Counted from the first letter of the stretch, positions 1-9,486 are shown. The stretch is DNA of 64,000 nt from Panacibacter microcysteis (GCF_015831355.1 NZ_JADWYR010000002.1:1488001-1552000), one strand, 5' to 3'. The notes: generated from the sequence alone by a model not told the origin. Numbers and translations: made by a program.

Positions 1-757
1 GCCTTTTTGCCGGAGTCGGATATTGTGTGGCAGGTATTGCATGCACATTGCAGGCAAAATGTTTGGCGTCTTTTATTGCTGTGGCAAAATTGTGCCAGTT
101 AATTTCGCCGCTGTTGCTGAAATGAAAAATACCGGGCTCAAAATGCGGGTGTGTTATGATCTGCATGATAGCTTCCGCAAGATCTTTTGCGTAAGTGGGC
201 GTACCATACTGGTCTGCCACCACATTGATATCTGCGCGGTCTTTCATAAGGCGCAGCATTGTTTTTACAAAGTTGTTGCCATACACACTATAAACCCATG
301 ATGTACGAATGATAACTGTTTCGGGATTGTTGTGCAGCGCAAGTTGCTCACCCACCTGTTTTGTGTAGCCGTAATAATTTACAGGATCTGTTGCATCATC
401 TTCTTTGTATGGCTGCGAGCCGGTACCATTAAAAACATAGTCGGTGGAAATATGGATCAGCTTTGCGCCGGCCGTTTTACATGCAGTTGCTATATAGCCT
501 GTGGCTGCGGCGTTGATGCTATAAGCCTGCTCCTGCTCAGTTTCAGCTTTATCTACAGCCGTGTAGGCCGCAGTGTTGATGAAGTAAGAAGGTTGATATT
601 GCTGAAAGATGCGGGCAAGTTGTGTTTCGTTTGCAATATCCATGGAGGTGCGGTCAAAAAAAACGAACTCGTATTGCGGGTAGGCGGCAGCAATATTTTG
701 CAGCTCGCTGCCCAGTTGTCCGTTCTTCCCGGAAACGAGTATAACAGGTTTTTCCAT
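1..757 (-). CDS. rfbD: dTDP-4-dehydrorhamnose reductase (partial, runs off window start)
   Basis: SDR-family reductase that makes dTDP-L-rhamnose from dTDP-4-keto-rhamnose with NAD(P)H. The reading frame starts at ATG 755-757 and stays open to base 1, so about 252 residues are visible and the C-terminus is missing. Seen: an N-terminal nucleotide-binding loop (VSGKNGQLG, residues 8-16), the segment INTAAYTAVDKAE typical of RmlD, ISTDYVFNG, and the active-site YGYTK (Tyr-x-x-x-Lys). It begins directly after the stop codon of the dehydrogenase gene upstream in transcription, so the two are surely cotranscribed. Its presence indicates rhamnose or a related 6-deoxysugar in the surface polysaccharide. 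The family assignment is secure; whether the product is exactly rhamnose is known only from the family. Confidence 0.93.
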   Translation of the reverse strand, partial: MEKPVILVSGKNGQLGSELQNIAAAYPQYEFVFFDRTSMDIANETQLARIFQQYQPSYFINTAAYTAVDKAETEQEQAYSINAAATGYIATACKTAGAKLIHISTDYVFNGTGSQPYKEDDATDPVNYYGYTKQVGEQLALHNNPETVIIRTSWVYSVYGNNFVKTMLRLMKDRADINVVADQYGTPTYAKDLAEAIMQIITHPHFEPGIFHFSNSGEINWHNFATAIKDAKHFACNVHAIPATQYPTPAKR

Positions 758-2050
758 TTACAGACTCCAGTAATAACGGTTAGCAATTTTGTTCCTGTAT
801 AAACCTTTCAGGTCTGCTACGAGCGCATGTTTTTTTGTAATGGACTGAAAATAGTTTTCATCCAGCAGCCTGTAAGCGGTATGTGGTACGGCAATAATGA
901 CCACATCGTAATCATTGTCCATTTCTCTTGTAAGAGCAAAACCATATTCGTGTTGCAGTTCATCAGAAGATGCATGAGGATCTACGATGTGCACATTAAG
1001 ATAGTATGACCGCAGTACGTTTACAATATCTGCCACCTTGGAATTACGTATGTCACTGACGTTTTCTTTAAACGTTGCACCCATGATCAGTACTTTGGAT
1101 TCTTTTACATTGCCGCTGTGCTGGATGATATGCTGGATCACTTTTTTGGAAATGTAATTACCCATGGTGTCATTTACATACCTGCCTGCTGTAATTACCC
1201 TTGAATTGAAGCCCAGTTCTGATGCTTTGTAGGTAAGATAGTAAGGATCTACACCAATGCAATGACCGCCTACCAAACCAGGCTGAAATTTGAGGAAGTT
1301 CCATTTTGTACCGGCGGCTTCGAGTACCTCGTAAGTGTTGATGCCAACTTTATCGAATATGATGGAAAGTTCATTCATTAACGCGATGTTGAGATCGCGT
1401 TGCGTGTTTTCAATAACTTTTGCAGCTTCTGCTACTTTGATGGAGCTGGCTTTGTATGTGCCCGCCCTTACCACCATATCATAAACTGCCGCAATATTAT
1501 CAAGCGATTCCTGGTCGCAGCCGGCAACTACTTTGATTATTTTTTCGAGCGTATGTTCTTTGTCGCCGGGATTGATGCGCTCAGGTGAATAACCGACTTT
1601 AAAATCTTCGGTAAACTTAAGCCCGCTGATCTTTTCCATTACCGGTACGCAATCTTCTTCTGTACAACCCGGGTAAACGGTAGATTCGAACACAACATAA
1701 TCGCCTTTCTTTAGTACGCTGCCGAGGGTTTTGGAAGCTTTCAATAACAAAGAAATATCCGGCACATTATGGTCGTCTACCGGTGTTGGTACGGCAGCAA
1801 TAAAGAACGACGCCTGTTTTAGTACGTCGGGATCGTTGGTGAACGTGATGTCTGTATTTTCGAATGCTTCTTTGCCAAGCTCTTTACTGGGATCCTGCTG
1901 ATTGTTTAGCATGCCTACTCTTTCGGCATTGAGATCAAAACCGATAACACTTATCTTTTTTGCAAAGGCCAGCGCAATAGGTAAGCCAACGTAACCCAGG
2001 CCAATTACGGCCAGTTTGGTTTCTTTGTCGAGCAGTTGCTGAACGATCAT
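758..2050 (-). CDS. Nucleotide sugar dehydrogenase (UDP-GlcNAc/GalNAc 6-dehydrogenase type, WbpA/TviB-like)
   Basis: NAD-dependent enzyme that oxidises C6 of a UDP-sugar to a uronic acid by two successive hydride transfers. Rossmann motif GLGYVGLP at residues 17-24; the catalytic-cysteine motif GGHCIGVDPYY at 261-271 (Cys264); the signatures FESTVYPGCTEE and GYSPERINPGD are characteristic of the WbpA/TviB branch acting on N-acetylhexosamines rather than of UDP-glucose dehydrogenase. The length of 430 residues is normal. It is the third gene of a leftward operon behind the aminotransferase and the UDP-glucuronate decarboxylase, with rfbD immediately behind it. The exact substrate (GlcNAc or GalNAc) cannot be settled by eye. 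Confidence 0.93.
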   Translation of the reverse strand: MIVQQLLDKETKLAVIGLGYVGLPIALAFAKKISVIGFDLNAERVGMLNNQQDPSKELGKEAFENTDITFTNDPDVLKQASFFIAAVPTPVDDHNVPDISLLLKASKTLGSVLKKGDYVVFESTVYPGCTEEDCVPVMEKISGLKFTEDFKVGYSPERINPGDKEHTLEKIIKVVAGCDQESLDNIAAVYDMVVRAGTYKASSIKVAEAAKVIENTQRDLNIALMNELSIIFDKVGINTYEVLEAAGTKWNFLKFQPGLVGGHCIGVDPYYLTYKASELGFNSRVITAGRYVNDTMGNYISKKVIQHIIQHSGNVKESKVLIMGATFKENVSDIRNSKVADIVNVLRSYYLNVHIVDPHASSDELQHEYGFALTREMDNDYDVVIIAVPHTAYRLLDENYFQSITKKHALVADLKGLYRNKIANRYYWSL

Positions 2051-2167
2051 AACATTTAATTAATTGCAGGTAAATACAGGAAATAAAATCAGCAGTATTG
2101 TTCACACCACCAAAAAGCTTTTATAGTTGCGTTGCAATCTTCGCGCTTGCTCAATATATTTTCAACA

Positions 2168-2221
2168 GTACAAGAGTGCGACGCAACAGGCGATGCCACA
2201 GGTACTACAGCCGGGTACATA
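2168..2221 (+). repeat. R1 interspersed repeat, copy 1
   Basis: Near-consensus forward copy: GTACAAGAGTGCGACGCAAC, then AGGCGATGCCAC, and a closing GCCGGGTACAT. It lies between two genes of the sugar-nucleotide operon, just before the end of the decarboxylase gene. The centre TTGCGTCGCAA is a self-complementary core. Confidence 0.85.
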
Positions 2222-2224
2222 CCA

Positions 2225-3205
2225 TTACTTTGAGATAAACTCTTTCGGCTGTTTCACCAGTTCGTCTTTTGGCAACGATTTGAAATACTCGTATGTAGCC
2301 TTCAAACCTTCTGCACGGCTTACTTTGGGCTCCCAGCCAAGCAGTTCTTTTGCTTTGGTAATATCAGGCTGGCGCTGCTTCGGATCATCTACGGGCAATG
2401 GTTTAAACGTAAGCTTAACTGATGAGCCTGTTAACTTCAACACTTCTTCTGCAAAGTCTTTCAGTGAAATCTCTACAGGGTTACCGATGTTTACCGGTTT
2501 GGCGTAATCGCTCATCAGCAAACGGTAAATGCCATCTATGAGGTCATCCACATAACAGAAAGAACGCGTCTGGCTGCCATCTCCAAAAACAGTAAGATCT
2601 TCACCACGCAAGGCCTGGCCGATAAATGCAGGTAATGCACGGCCATCGTTGAGCCTCATGCGCGGACCATAGGTATTAAAGATGCGCACAATGCGTGTTT
2701 CCAAACCGTGGAAAGTATGGTAAGCCATCGTGATGGCTTCCTGGAAACGTTTTGCTTCATCGTACACGCCACGCGGACCAACCGGGTTTACATTGCCCCA
2801 GTATTCTTCTGTTTGCGGGTGTACCAGCGGGTCTCCGTACACTTCGCTGGTAGAAGCAACAAGAATCCTTGCATTTTTTGCACGTGCAAGGCCAAGGCAG
2901 TTGTGTGTGCCAAGAGAGCCTACTTTCAATGTTTGTATCGGGATCTTTAAATAATCAATCGGGCTTGCCGGGGAAGCAAAGTGCAGTATATAATGCAACT
3001 CACCGGGCACATGGATAAATTTTGACACATCATGGTGGTAAAACTCAAAATCTTCCCGGGGAAAAAGATGTTCAATATTCCTGAGATCACCTGTAATAAG
3101 ATTATCCATGCCAATAACATGAAATCCTTCTTTTATAAACCTGTCACAAAGGTGTGAGCCAAGAAACCCGGCGGCGCCGGTAATCAATACACGTTTTTTA
3201 CTCAT
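2225..3205 (-). CDS. UDP-glucuronate decarboxylase (UDP-xylose synthase type SDR)
   Basis: Extended SDR enzyme expected to convert UDP-glucuronate to UDP-xylose with bound NAD. Residues 9-16 TGAAGFLG form the nucleotide loop; [20 protein letters not shown] and [13 protein letters not shown] (Tyr148, Lys152) match the UXS subfamily closely, as does [10 protein letters not shown]. The length of 326 residues is close to bacterial UXS. It lies 16 bases behind the aminotransferase gene in the same operon; an R1 repeat separates it from the dehydrogenase gene downstream. UDP-xylose or its 4-keto intermediate could feed the same surface glycan. Closely related epimerases are an alternative, but the SPASP and PRGVYDEAK segments favour UXS. 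Confidence 0.9.
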   Translation of the reverse strand: MSKKRVLITGAAGFLGSHLCDRFIKEGFHVIGMDNLITGDLRNIEHLFPREDFEFYHHDVSKFIHVPGELHYILHFASPASPIDYLKIPIQTLKVGSLGTHNCLGLARAKNARILVASTSEVYGDPLVHPQTEEYWGNVNPVGPRGVYDEAKRFQEAITMAYHTFHGLETRIVRIFNTYGPRMRLNDGRALPAFIGQALRGEDLTVFGDGSQTRSFCYVDDLIDGIYRLLMSDYAKPVNIGNPVEISLKDFAEEVLKLTGSSVKLTFKPLPVDDPKQRQPDITKAKELLGWEPKVSRAEGLKATYEYFKSLPKDELVKQPKEFISK

Positions 3206-3221
3206 AATGTCCTGGTTGTTT

Positions 3222-4352
3222 TTACTGGTTAATATAATCTAACACTGATGATGTAATATAAGTCAATTGCTCCTCGTCGAGCTCTGTATGTATAGGCAGA
3301 GATATAACCCTTTCTGTAAGCCAGTCTGTGGTTGATAAATCTACATTTGGCAGGTTAAACGAATCAAACATTTTTTGTTTGTGGCCTGGTACCGGGTAAT
3401 AGATCATGGAAGGTATTTGCTTTGCAGCAAGGTGCTCATTCAATCCATTCCTGTTTACGTCGTCCAATATCAGCGTATATTGGTGAAACACATGACTGCT
3501 ATACGCTGCACGATGAGGCGTGGTGATCTTTGGGTGATTCGCAAAAGCATTGTCATAATAATCTGCCGCTTCTCTGCGCGCCGCAATATAATTATCGAGT
3601 TCACGAAGTTTGATATTGAGTATGGCAGCCTGCACGGTATCTAACCGGGAGTTGCATCCTACTACATCGTGGTAATATCTTTTGCTTTGCCCGTGATTGG
3701 CCACCATTTTCATTTTTGCTGCAAGCGCATCATCATTGGTAAAGATGGCGCCACCATCGCCATAGCAGCCTAAGTTTTTGGATGGAAAAAATGACGTGGT
3801 ACCGATGGTACCTATTGTACCCGTTTTCTTTTTTGTGCCATCGCTAAAAGTGTAGTCTGCACCAATGGCCTGCGCATTGTCTTCTATTACATATAAACGA
3901 TGTTCATCAGCAATTTGCATAATTGCCTCCATATTGGCTGCATGACCGTACAAATGTACCGGCACGATCGCTTTTGTTTTTGGTGTGATGGCTTTACGCA
4001 GCGCATCAGGATCCATGCAAAAAGTTTTTGCATCTACTTCTACAAAAACCGGCTTCAACCTCAGTAGCGCCACCACTTCTGTAGTGGCTATATAGGTAAA
4101 TGAAGGTGTGATCACTTCGTCACCCGGCTGCAGATCAAGCGCCATCATCGCTATTTGTAATGCATCTGTACCATTCGCACAGGGAATAACATGTTTTACA
4201 TCCAGATATGTTGCAAGATTATCTGTAAACTGTTGTACCGGTTTACCATTTATAAATGCAGTGCTTTCTAATACATCGATAACAGCAGTGTCAATTTCGG
4301 TCTTAATCTTTTGATACTGTGTTTTAAGATCCACCATTTGGATAGGTCGCAT
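3222..4352 (-). CDS. DegT/DnrJ/EryC1/StrS sugar aminotransferase (WbpE-like)
   Basis: PLP-dependent aminotransferase that places an amino group on a keto-sugar nucleotide. Visible motifs: [12 protein letters not shown] (residues 58-69, cofactor phosphate site), [24 protein letters not shown] (Asp/Gln contacts to PLP) and [16 protein letters not shown] with the Schiff-base lysine Lys192. 376 residues, normal for the family. It is the first gene of the leftward operon. With the N-acetylhexosamine dehydrogenase two genes downstream it fits a 2,3-diamino-uronic acid pathway (WbpA/WbpE), although the intervening oxidase and acetyltransferase are not in this window. The A-rich region before the start and the R1 copy at 4.44 kb lie between it and the glycosyltransferase gene on the other strand. 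Confidence 0.92.
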   Translation of the reverse strand: MRPIQMVDLKTQYQKIKTEIDTAVIDVLESTAFINGKPVQQFTDNLATYLDVKHVIPCANGTDALQIAMMALDLQPGDEVITPSFTYIATTEVVALLRLKPVFVEVDAKTFCMDPDALRKAITPKTKAIVPVHLYGHAANMEAIMQIADEHRLYVIEDNAQAIGADYTFSDGTKKKTGTIGTIGTTSFFPSKNLGCYGDGGAIFTNDDALAAKMKMVANHGQSKRYYHDVVGCNSRLDTVQAAILNIKLRELDNYIAARREAADYYDNAFANHPKITTPHRAAYSSHVFHQYTLILDDVNRNGLNEHLAAKQIPSMIYYPVPGHKQKMFDSFNLPNVDLSTTDWLTERVISLPIHTELDEEQLTYITSSVLDYINQ

Positions 4353-4442
4353 ACCTAAAATTTAAATGCCGCAAAACTAACGTAAAAACGCCTGATTACC
4401 ATTAATGTTGTTCAGGCAGCGTTGGCTTAAGCCAATTTTTAT

Positions 4443-4494
4443 GGTACCGGCTGCAGTTCGTTGTGGCATCGCCTGTTGTGTCACTCACTTGTAC
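4443..4494 (-). repeat. R1 interspersed repeat, copy 2 (B subtype)
   Basis: Reverse copy from GGTACCGGCTGCAG to CTTGTAC. The core reads GTTGTGTCACTCACTTGTAC, the B variant that replaces GAGTGCGACGC by GTGAGTGACAC. It sits between divergent genes. Confidence 0.8.
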
Positions 4495-4644
4495 GTTCCG
4501 TTTTTATGGCGACTGCAGCGTTTCGGTTCGAACAACCACAAGAGATTACTCACTCGTGCGGCTGGAAGGTTTGGGAGCAAAGGAATACCACGCATTCAGG
4601 TTTTTTGCAAACGAGATTCGTTTATATTGCATTAAACTATTTCG

Positions 4645-6329
4645 TTGAAAGCTGTAACGGAAAAAAATAAGCCCTACTGGATTTTTGTATGTATTACCCT
4701 CACCTACATATTTTTTAGCTGGATTACATTCCGTGGTTTTAACGGTACGGACGATTTACACTATGCTATGCTTGCGTCTGAATTATTAAAGGGTCGGTAT
4801 AACCCGTTCAATGAAAATGACATATTTTCCGGGCGCATACTGCTCATAAGCTATCAGGCACTCATTTATTATATTGGCGGTGTTAATATTATAACAAGCC
4901 AGTTGGGTACAATGCTCGCCACAATTCTTTGCGCATACCTAACTGTTTTTAAATTGATTTCAAAATCGTCGAATAACAGGGTTATCTGTGCAGCAGCACT
5001 TTTTTACTTTAACCCCGTACTTCCCGCTTCTGATCTTACAATAATGCCCGATGTGTATGTAATGCTTGCAGGCTTACTTGTTATTCTATTATGGAAAAAA
5101 ACGCTGGATAAATCCCGTGAATCCGGTAAAATAATACCCTTTTTTTTGATCGGCCTAATCATTTTCATGGCATTGTTTTTTAAAGAAAACGCTTTGGTTT
5201 ACCTGCCATTTATTTTGTTGATAGCAGTTTTAGAAAGAAAAGACTACGGTTTGAAACCAGCTTTCATTATTACAGCCTCATTTATTTTGTTGGTCTTTAT
5301 ATCAGGGCTGCTTTACTATCATTATACCAATAACTTTTTTTCAGGGTAAAGCAAATTGAAAATGCAGACTATGCTAATCCCTGTAATTATAACTATCAAC
5401 CACTTAGCGCATTAGTTAAGCGCCTTACTTATGGAATTTGGCAAGAGCTTATTCTTAGAAGTTTTTACCCGGTAATTCTACCATTATTACTTGTTTTATT
5501 AAATTTATTTTCTGCCAGGCGGCTTCCAGTTTGGCGAGAACAAAATATTAGATACTTGATTTTACTCTCATTTATTGCAGTCTATTTTCCTTTTTCATTA
5601 AAAGGCTATCAACCACTTTGTTTTGAAGTACGACATTTTCTTTTTTTGTTGCCATTTGGCGTAGCGGCGTCAACATTTTTCATTGAAAGATACTGGAGCA
5701 ATGAGGAAAGTTCCTGGATGCTGGTTATAGCTTCTGCTCTACTATTTATATGCGGTATCAATATTTCCGGAGAGAAGTGGTACTGGATGATGTATGGGCT
5801 TTTATTTTTTTTCTTTTTTGTTCAGCGATTGTTACTTCATAAAAAATTTTTTCACAAAGCAAAATACCTGGCTTTTGCTACCGTTTTGTTGATATACATG
5901 CCCTATCATTTGTTTTATAAAAACGGCACATGGTATAAAGACATGCAGCAACTTTCAAAAAAGATCGACGGGCAATATTTTTATTTTCCGGAACACGATA
6001 ACATGCAATACTGGAAATTATTACATGGATTTAATGACATTGTGCATTCATTCAATTTAGACAACAAACCCTTCAAAGTGTTTCCTCAATACTATGAAAA
6101 GCTGGATGAAGAAAATTTTCAGCCAGGATGGTTTGTTGTAAATAATAGATACACAATAAGGTCTGTAAATTTCCTAAATACAGTTAAAGTTTTATCTAAA
6201 AATGGCTTTATAAAAGACGCTGTTGATTATGGTGAAGTTAGCGCCTACTTGATTGATTCATTTGAATCAATCAAGTACATTTCTAAAGCGATAGAGAAAG
6301 ATAATGCGACAATATCAAAACCATTTTGA
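4645..6329 (+). pseudogene. GT-C fold polyprenyl-phosphate-sugar glycosyltransferase (PMT/ArnT-like), broken by a frameshift
   Basis: Integral membrane protein of about 560 residues in two frames. The first frame (4645-5349, TTG start, start uncertain) has many hydrophobic helices and, after the first one, the acidic GFNGTDDLHYAMLASELLKG region expected for the catalytic Asp of GT39/GT83 enzymes. It hits TAA at 5347. The second frame is open without stops from the T run at 5335-5341 through 5556 to 6329, and continues the membrane protein with further helices and a soluble C-terminal tail. Joining the frames needs one extra T in that 7-T run, so either the gene is truly broken or the base was lost in sequencing. 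Such enzymes move sugars from polyprenyl phosphate in the inner membrane; the GT2 enzyme at 16.1 kb could supply the donor. Confidence 0.75.
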
Positions 6330-6366
6330 TAAGCGTAAATGGTTTTGACGTCAAAGACAAAATTTG

Positions 6367-6564
6367 TCATCTTTTAAGAAAGTAATCTGCCTGCTGGCCG
6401 TATTGGGGTGCTTCACCGGTGGTTACAATACCAAAAATGCTATAAATAAATGTCTGCATGAATAACCACAACAAAAAGAGTATTGTAAGGGGCTGTTCAA
6501 CCAACAAAGATTTGATAACACTAACACTTTTTTGAAACATTATGCAAAATAAGTTTACGGACAA
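6367..6564 (-). pseudogene. N-terminal remnant of a membrane protein, probably another GT-C glycosyltransferase
   Basis: Only 65 residues: a short polar start, one hydrophobic helix (about residues 25-46, ILFLLWLFMQTFIYSIFGIV) and then TGEAPQYGQQADYFLKR before the stop. A helix followed by an acidic, Tyr-containing EAxxYxxQAxYFL segment resembles the first membrane helix and periplasmic loop of ArnT-like glycosyltransferases, which are normally ten times longer. The frame ends 37 bases from the convergent end of the frameshifted glycosyltransferase, so the remainder was probably lost when the two genes were joined. A free-standing small membrane protein is the alternative. The family link is my inference. 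Confidence 0.4.
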
Positions 6565-6813
6565 ATGCTAATGTAAATTTATAAATAGAATAGTAATAGG
6601 GTAAATTTCAAAAGTGTTTCGTGTTATTAATATTGATAATGGCAACATTTTTAGGTTTATTACTTTATTGTTATAAACTTGTAAACAAGTTCTTCGATTT
6701 GAGCTTACAGTTTAAATAAAGCACGTTTGAGTTTTGCGCTTTTTAGAATACTACTTAAACCGTTTTTTTAAGAATCTAAGATGCTTTTCTAATTCTCTTC
6801 TGCAATAGCATAG

Positions 6814-7125
6814 TTATAGTTCACAAATGACTTTCGTAAAAGTATCGTCGGTCAACACCATATGAACGTTTTCATTAATCTTATAAAAGTGCATTACAAT
6901 TCTTGAACCCTTATATGATTCCATTTCTTCTATAAAAGTTTTAAATCGCTTATTATCTCTTCCTTTTCTTTCTTTGTATACTTCGTTTCTTAATTTATAT
7001 AGCGACAAAATCCTTTCTTTATCTTCCGGCTCACTACAACTGTATTCTTCAATATCCATTAAATCAACCGCTATTTTCTTCAAATATTTATTGTAATAGA
7101 GTTCTGATAAATGTTCTAAATGCAT
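6814..7125 (-). CDS. Hypothetical protein, 103 residues
   Basis: Not recognised. A soluble, charged protein with no signal peptide or membrane helix; the first 60 residues look helical and rich in Glu/Lys/Tyr, and the last 35 (RIVMHFYKINENVHMVLTDD) look like beta strands. The composition is that of a real protein rather than noise, and the ATG start is the only one near the N-terminus. It is isolated in A/T-rich DNA with no operon partner, so nothing can be said about its role. Confidence 0.45.
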   Translation of the reverse strand: MHLEHLSELYYNKYLKKIAVDLMDIEEYSCSEPEDKERILSLYKLRNEVYKERKGRDNKRFKTFIEEMESYKGSRIVMHFYKINENVHMVLTDDTFTKVICEL

Positions 7126-7390
7126 AATTATATCATATTACAGCTCTATGTAAATCCTATGAAAAAATGTTTAACCTGGAATAGCCTTTTTTTCTCTTCG
7201 GCAAAAAATAATTTCTGCAAAGTGTTCCTTACTGGCAAGGATTTGTTTAATACTTTACGTACAATTTACCTGATATTTGTTGGCACCATTAATCTTCCTT
7301 TTTACCACCCATACCTACTCCGGACAACAAAGACAACATCATTTAGATGTAATCTATTTTTTAGAGATATATGTAAGTCATTTTACGAAT

Positions 7391-7612
7391 TTATTTTAGA
7401 CAATTCATTAATACATATTTATCAACAAAAACTTCAAATTGGCTTTCTCGTGTATCTTCAGTATTATTATTTTCCAAGTCTAAAAGTCCAGTTATGGAAG
7501 CACTCTCTTTATTATATGATGAAGATAGTCCCAGATAAATGTGCGGATTCGGATATGAACTGATCAAATCTTTTATGTAATAACCGAAATTGATATAATA
7601 CGCATACTTCAA
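7391..7612 (-). CDS. Possible small hypothetical protein, 73 residues
   Basis: Weak call. The frame has a mixed, hydrophilic composition (YYIKDLISSYPNPHIYLGLSS, then an acidic LENNNTEDTRES segment), more protein-like than the overlapping plus-strand frame. No motif, signal or partner is visible. It could be a fragment of a decayed gene. The stop lies 265 bases before the next leftward frame. Confidence 0.25.
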   Translation of the reverse strand: MKYAYYINFGYYIKDLISSYPNPHIYLGLSSSYNKESASITGLLDLENNNTEDTRESQFEVFVDKYVLMNCLK

Positions 7613-7835
7613 CTAGACTTTTGCCGTACTATTACTTTAAAAATATCATTACATTCTAAGTACCACTTGCTTGCCTTTCGTTTAAATCCCCAAGGTTTAC
7701 AAAGAGCATCTAATGCCTGAATCAGGTTTTTTTTTCGTATGCCAACAGCAGCCTACATGTAATCTTAAGCTTAAAAACATAAATAGATAAAGAATTAGTT
7801 GTTCCCCTAAACCGTAGCATGTAATGTTTAAACAC

Positions 7836-7946
7836 CTACATCGCTCCCTTCTCAGAAAACTTAACAACCACATACAGAATAATAACAAGCAGCACAATGT
7901 TTACAACTGGCCATAAAATGGAATGAAAATCGAATTGCATAAGCAT
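7836..7946 (-). CDS. Very small single-helix membrane peptide, 36 residues
   Basis: A short frame beginning MLMQFDFHSILWP, followed by one clean hydrophobic helix (VVNIVLLVIILYVVV, about residues 14-28) and a charged tail KFSEKGAM. This layout, a short amphipathic start, one helix and a basic/acidic tail, is typical of real small membrane proteins in Bacteroidota, but the frame is too short for statistics and has no recognised partner. A 66-residue frame in another register overlaps it and looks like noise (Cys-rich, CWHTKKK). Confidence 0.4.
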   Translation of the reverse strand: MLMQFDFHSILWPVVNIVLLVIILYVVVKFSEKGAM

Positions 7947-8128
7947 GGTTTTTCGGAGATTAGATATTGGATATTAGTCTTTCAATTCAAAACTACATGA
8001 TCTGTTTGAAAAACACACCTTAATAAATGCTTTGGAATAATATAAAATCCTAATGTCTGAATTATTTGTTGCAGAAAATCAGTATTTCTTTTGAAGATGC
8101 ACGCTAAGCTGTTGCCTGTTGTACTGCA

Positions 8129-8180
8129 GTACAAGTGTGCGACGCAACAAAAGCCTCATTTTTATTCCACAGTTGGGTAC
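8129..8180 (+). repeat. R1 interspersed repeat, copy 3
   Basis: Forward copy: GTACAAGTGTGCGACGCAAC, AAAAGC, closing GTTGGGTACAAAAT. It ends 49 bases before the waaA start, so it lies within the probable 5' leader or promoter of that gene. Confidence 0.8.
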
Positions 8181-8229
8181 AAAATAATCTTTACGCCTGC
8201 CGCTTTATCACGTTCTTTGCAAAAGATTT

Positions 8230-9486
8230 ATGGGCAAACTTGCATATTTACTTTTTATACAATTGTACCCTGTTGCGGCAAAGTTGCTGGGCATATTTAA
8301 CCGCAAAGCAAAACTGTGGGTAGAAGGCAGGAAAGATATTTTTGAATTGATTTCAGCAAAACTTTCTGCCGACAAGCGTAAAAAAATCTGGGTGCACTGC
8401 TCTTCACTCGGAGAGTTTGAACAGGGTTTGCCGCTTATTGAGGAACTTAAACAGCGCTACAGCACATATGCCATCGTTCTTACCTTCTTCTCCCCGTCCG
8501 GCTACGAGCATGAAAAAAACAACAGGTATACAGACCACGTGTTTTACATGCCGATGGACAGCCGCGCCAATGCAAAACAATTCTTTGATATTGTGCAGCC
8601 ATCTTTAGTGGTATTCGTAAAATATGAATTTTGGTTTTACTACCTCTACGAAGCAAAAGTTCGTAATATTCCGTTGGTACTTGTATCGGGCATATTTCGT
8701 AAAAGCCAGCCATTTTTTAAATGGTATGGAGATTTTCACCGGGGCATGTTGCAATGCTTTACCTATCTTTTTGTTCAGACAGATGCAGCGCTTGCATTGC
8801 TGCAATCCATACATATCAGCAATGCATCAGTAAGCGGCGATACGCGCTTCGACCGTGTATTGGAAATTGCAGAAGATTTTAAAGCAATGCCGGTTATACA
8901 AACATTCTGCGCAGGAAAAAAAACGGTAGTGGCAGGCAGTACATGGACGGATGATGACGAGGCACTTGATCATTATGCAAATACTCACCCGGACCACCGC
9001 TTTATAGTTGCACCACATAATATTGGAGAGGAGCGTTTAAAAGAATGTGAAGCCTTGTACCAGCAGAGTGTAAGATATTCAGTTTATGCGCACGACATAA
9101 CTGCCGGCGTTAACGCCAATACCCTTATTATAGACAATATAGGCATGCTTAAATACCTGTATAAATATGCCACTGTATGTTACGTAGGCGGCGGTTTTGG
9201 GGGCGATGGTATTCACAATGTGCTGGAAGCAGCTGTTTACAATAAACCTGTTGTATTTGGCCCTGTGTATGATAAATATTTTGAAGCAACAGAGCTCATC
9301 AATAACGAAGGCGCATTTGCGGTGGCAAACGCGCTGGAACTGGAAGAAATGTTAGATGAACTGTTTGATGATACTGACCTGTACGAATACTGCGCTGCCG
9401 CAGCAGGCAATTACGTAAGGTCTAAAAAAGGGGCTACTGCCGGCGTTATGCAATATATTTATGAGAAACGTCTTCTTACCAGTTGA
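8230..9486 (+). CDS. waaA: 3-deoxy-D-manno-octulosonic acid (Kdo) transferase
   Basis: Inner-membrane GT-B glycosyltransferase that adds Kdo from CMP-Kdo to lipid IV-A during lipopolysaccharide core assembly. The N-terminal hydrophobic anchor (residues 4-21) is followed by WVHCSSLGEFEQG with the proposed catalytic base Glu62, FFSPSGYE, VKYEFWFYYL, FVQTDAALALL, AGSTWTDDDEAL and the C-terminal donor-site segment CYVGGGFGGDGIHNVLEAAVYNKPVVFGP. 418 residues, the usual length. It converges on the next leftward gene and the two coding ends overlap by 28 bases. Start ATG 8230 is supported by the anchor position. Single-copy essential gene in most Gram-negatives, so a good anchor for the genus. Confidence 0.96.
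   Translation: MGKLAYLLFIQLYPVAAKLLGIFNRKAKLWVEGRKDIFELISAKLSADKRKKIWVHCSSLGEFEQGLPLIEELKQRYSTYAIVLTFFSPSGYEHEKNNRYTDHVFYMPMDSRANAKQFFDIVQPSLVVFVKYEFWFYYLYEAKVRNIPLVLVSGIFRKSQPFFKWYGDFHRGMLQCFTYLFVQTDAALALLQSIHISNASVSGDTRFDRVLEIAEDFKAMPVIQTFCAGKKTVVAGSTWTDDDEALDHYANTHPDHRFIVAPHNIGEERLKECEALYQQSVRYSVYAHDITAGVNANTLIIDNIGMLKYLYKYATVCYVGGGFGGDGIHNVLEAAVYNKPVVFGPVYDKYFEATELINNEGAFAVANALELEEMLDELFDDTDLYEYCAAAAGNYVRSKKGATAGVMQYIYEKRLLTS

Larger units (their letters stand above)
6565..8228. other. A/T-rich, gene-poor stretch
   Basis: This 1.66 kb is visibly richer in A/T than its flanks. It holds one plausible small protein (6814-7125), one weak one (7391-7612), one very small membrane peptide (7836-7946) and one R1 repeat (8129-8180). 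The plus-strand frame 7120-7563 looks like translated A/T-rich noise (very high Phe, Leu, Tyr). No RNA gene or mobile element was recognised; it may be decayed DNA left by loss of the neighbouring glycosyltransferase genes. Confidence 0.5.

Noticed and set aside
332-802. Plus-strand frames in the first 800 bases
   Set aside because: They are antisense shadows of the rfbD reading frame, which is open on the minus strand to the window edge with full family motifs.
5335-5341. Programmed -1 ribosomal frameshifting in the glycosyltransferase gene
   Set aside because: The zero-frame heptamer is C-TTT-TTT, not a canonical X-XXY-YYZ site, no stimulatory hairpin is evident downstream, and GT-C enzymes are not known to use recoding; a one-base indel is simpler.
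7120-7563. 147-residue plus-strand frame
   Set aside because: Extreme Phe/Leu/Tyr content in A/T-rich DNA, no motif, and overlap with a more protein-like frame on the other strand.
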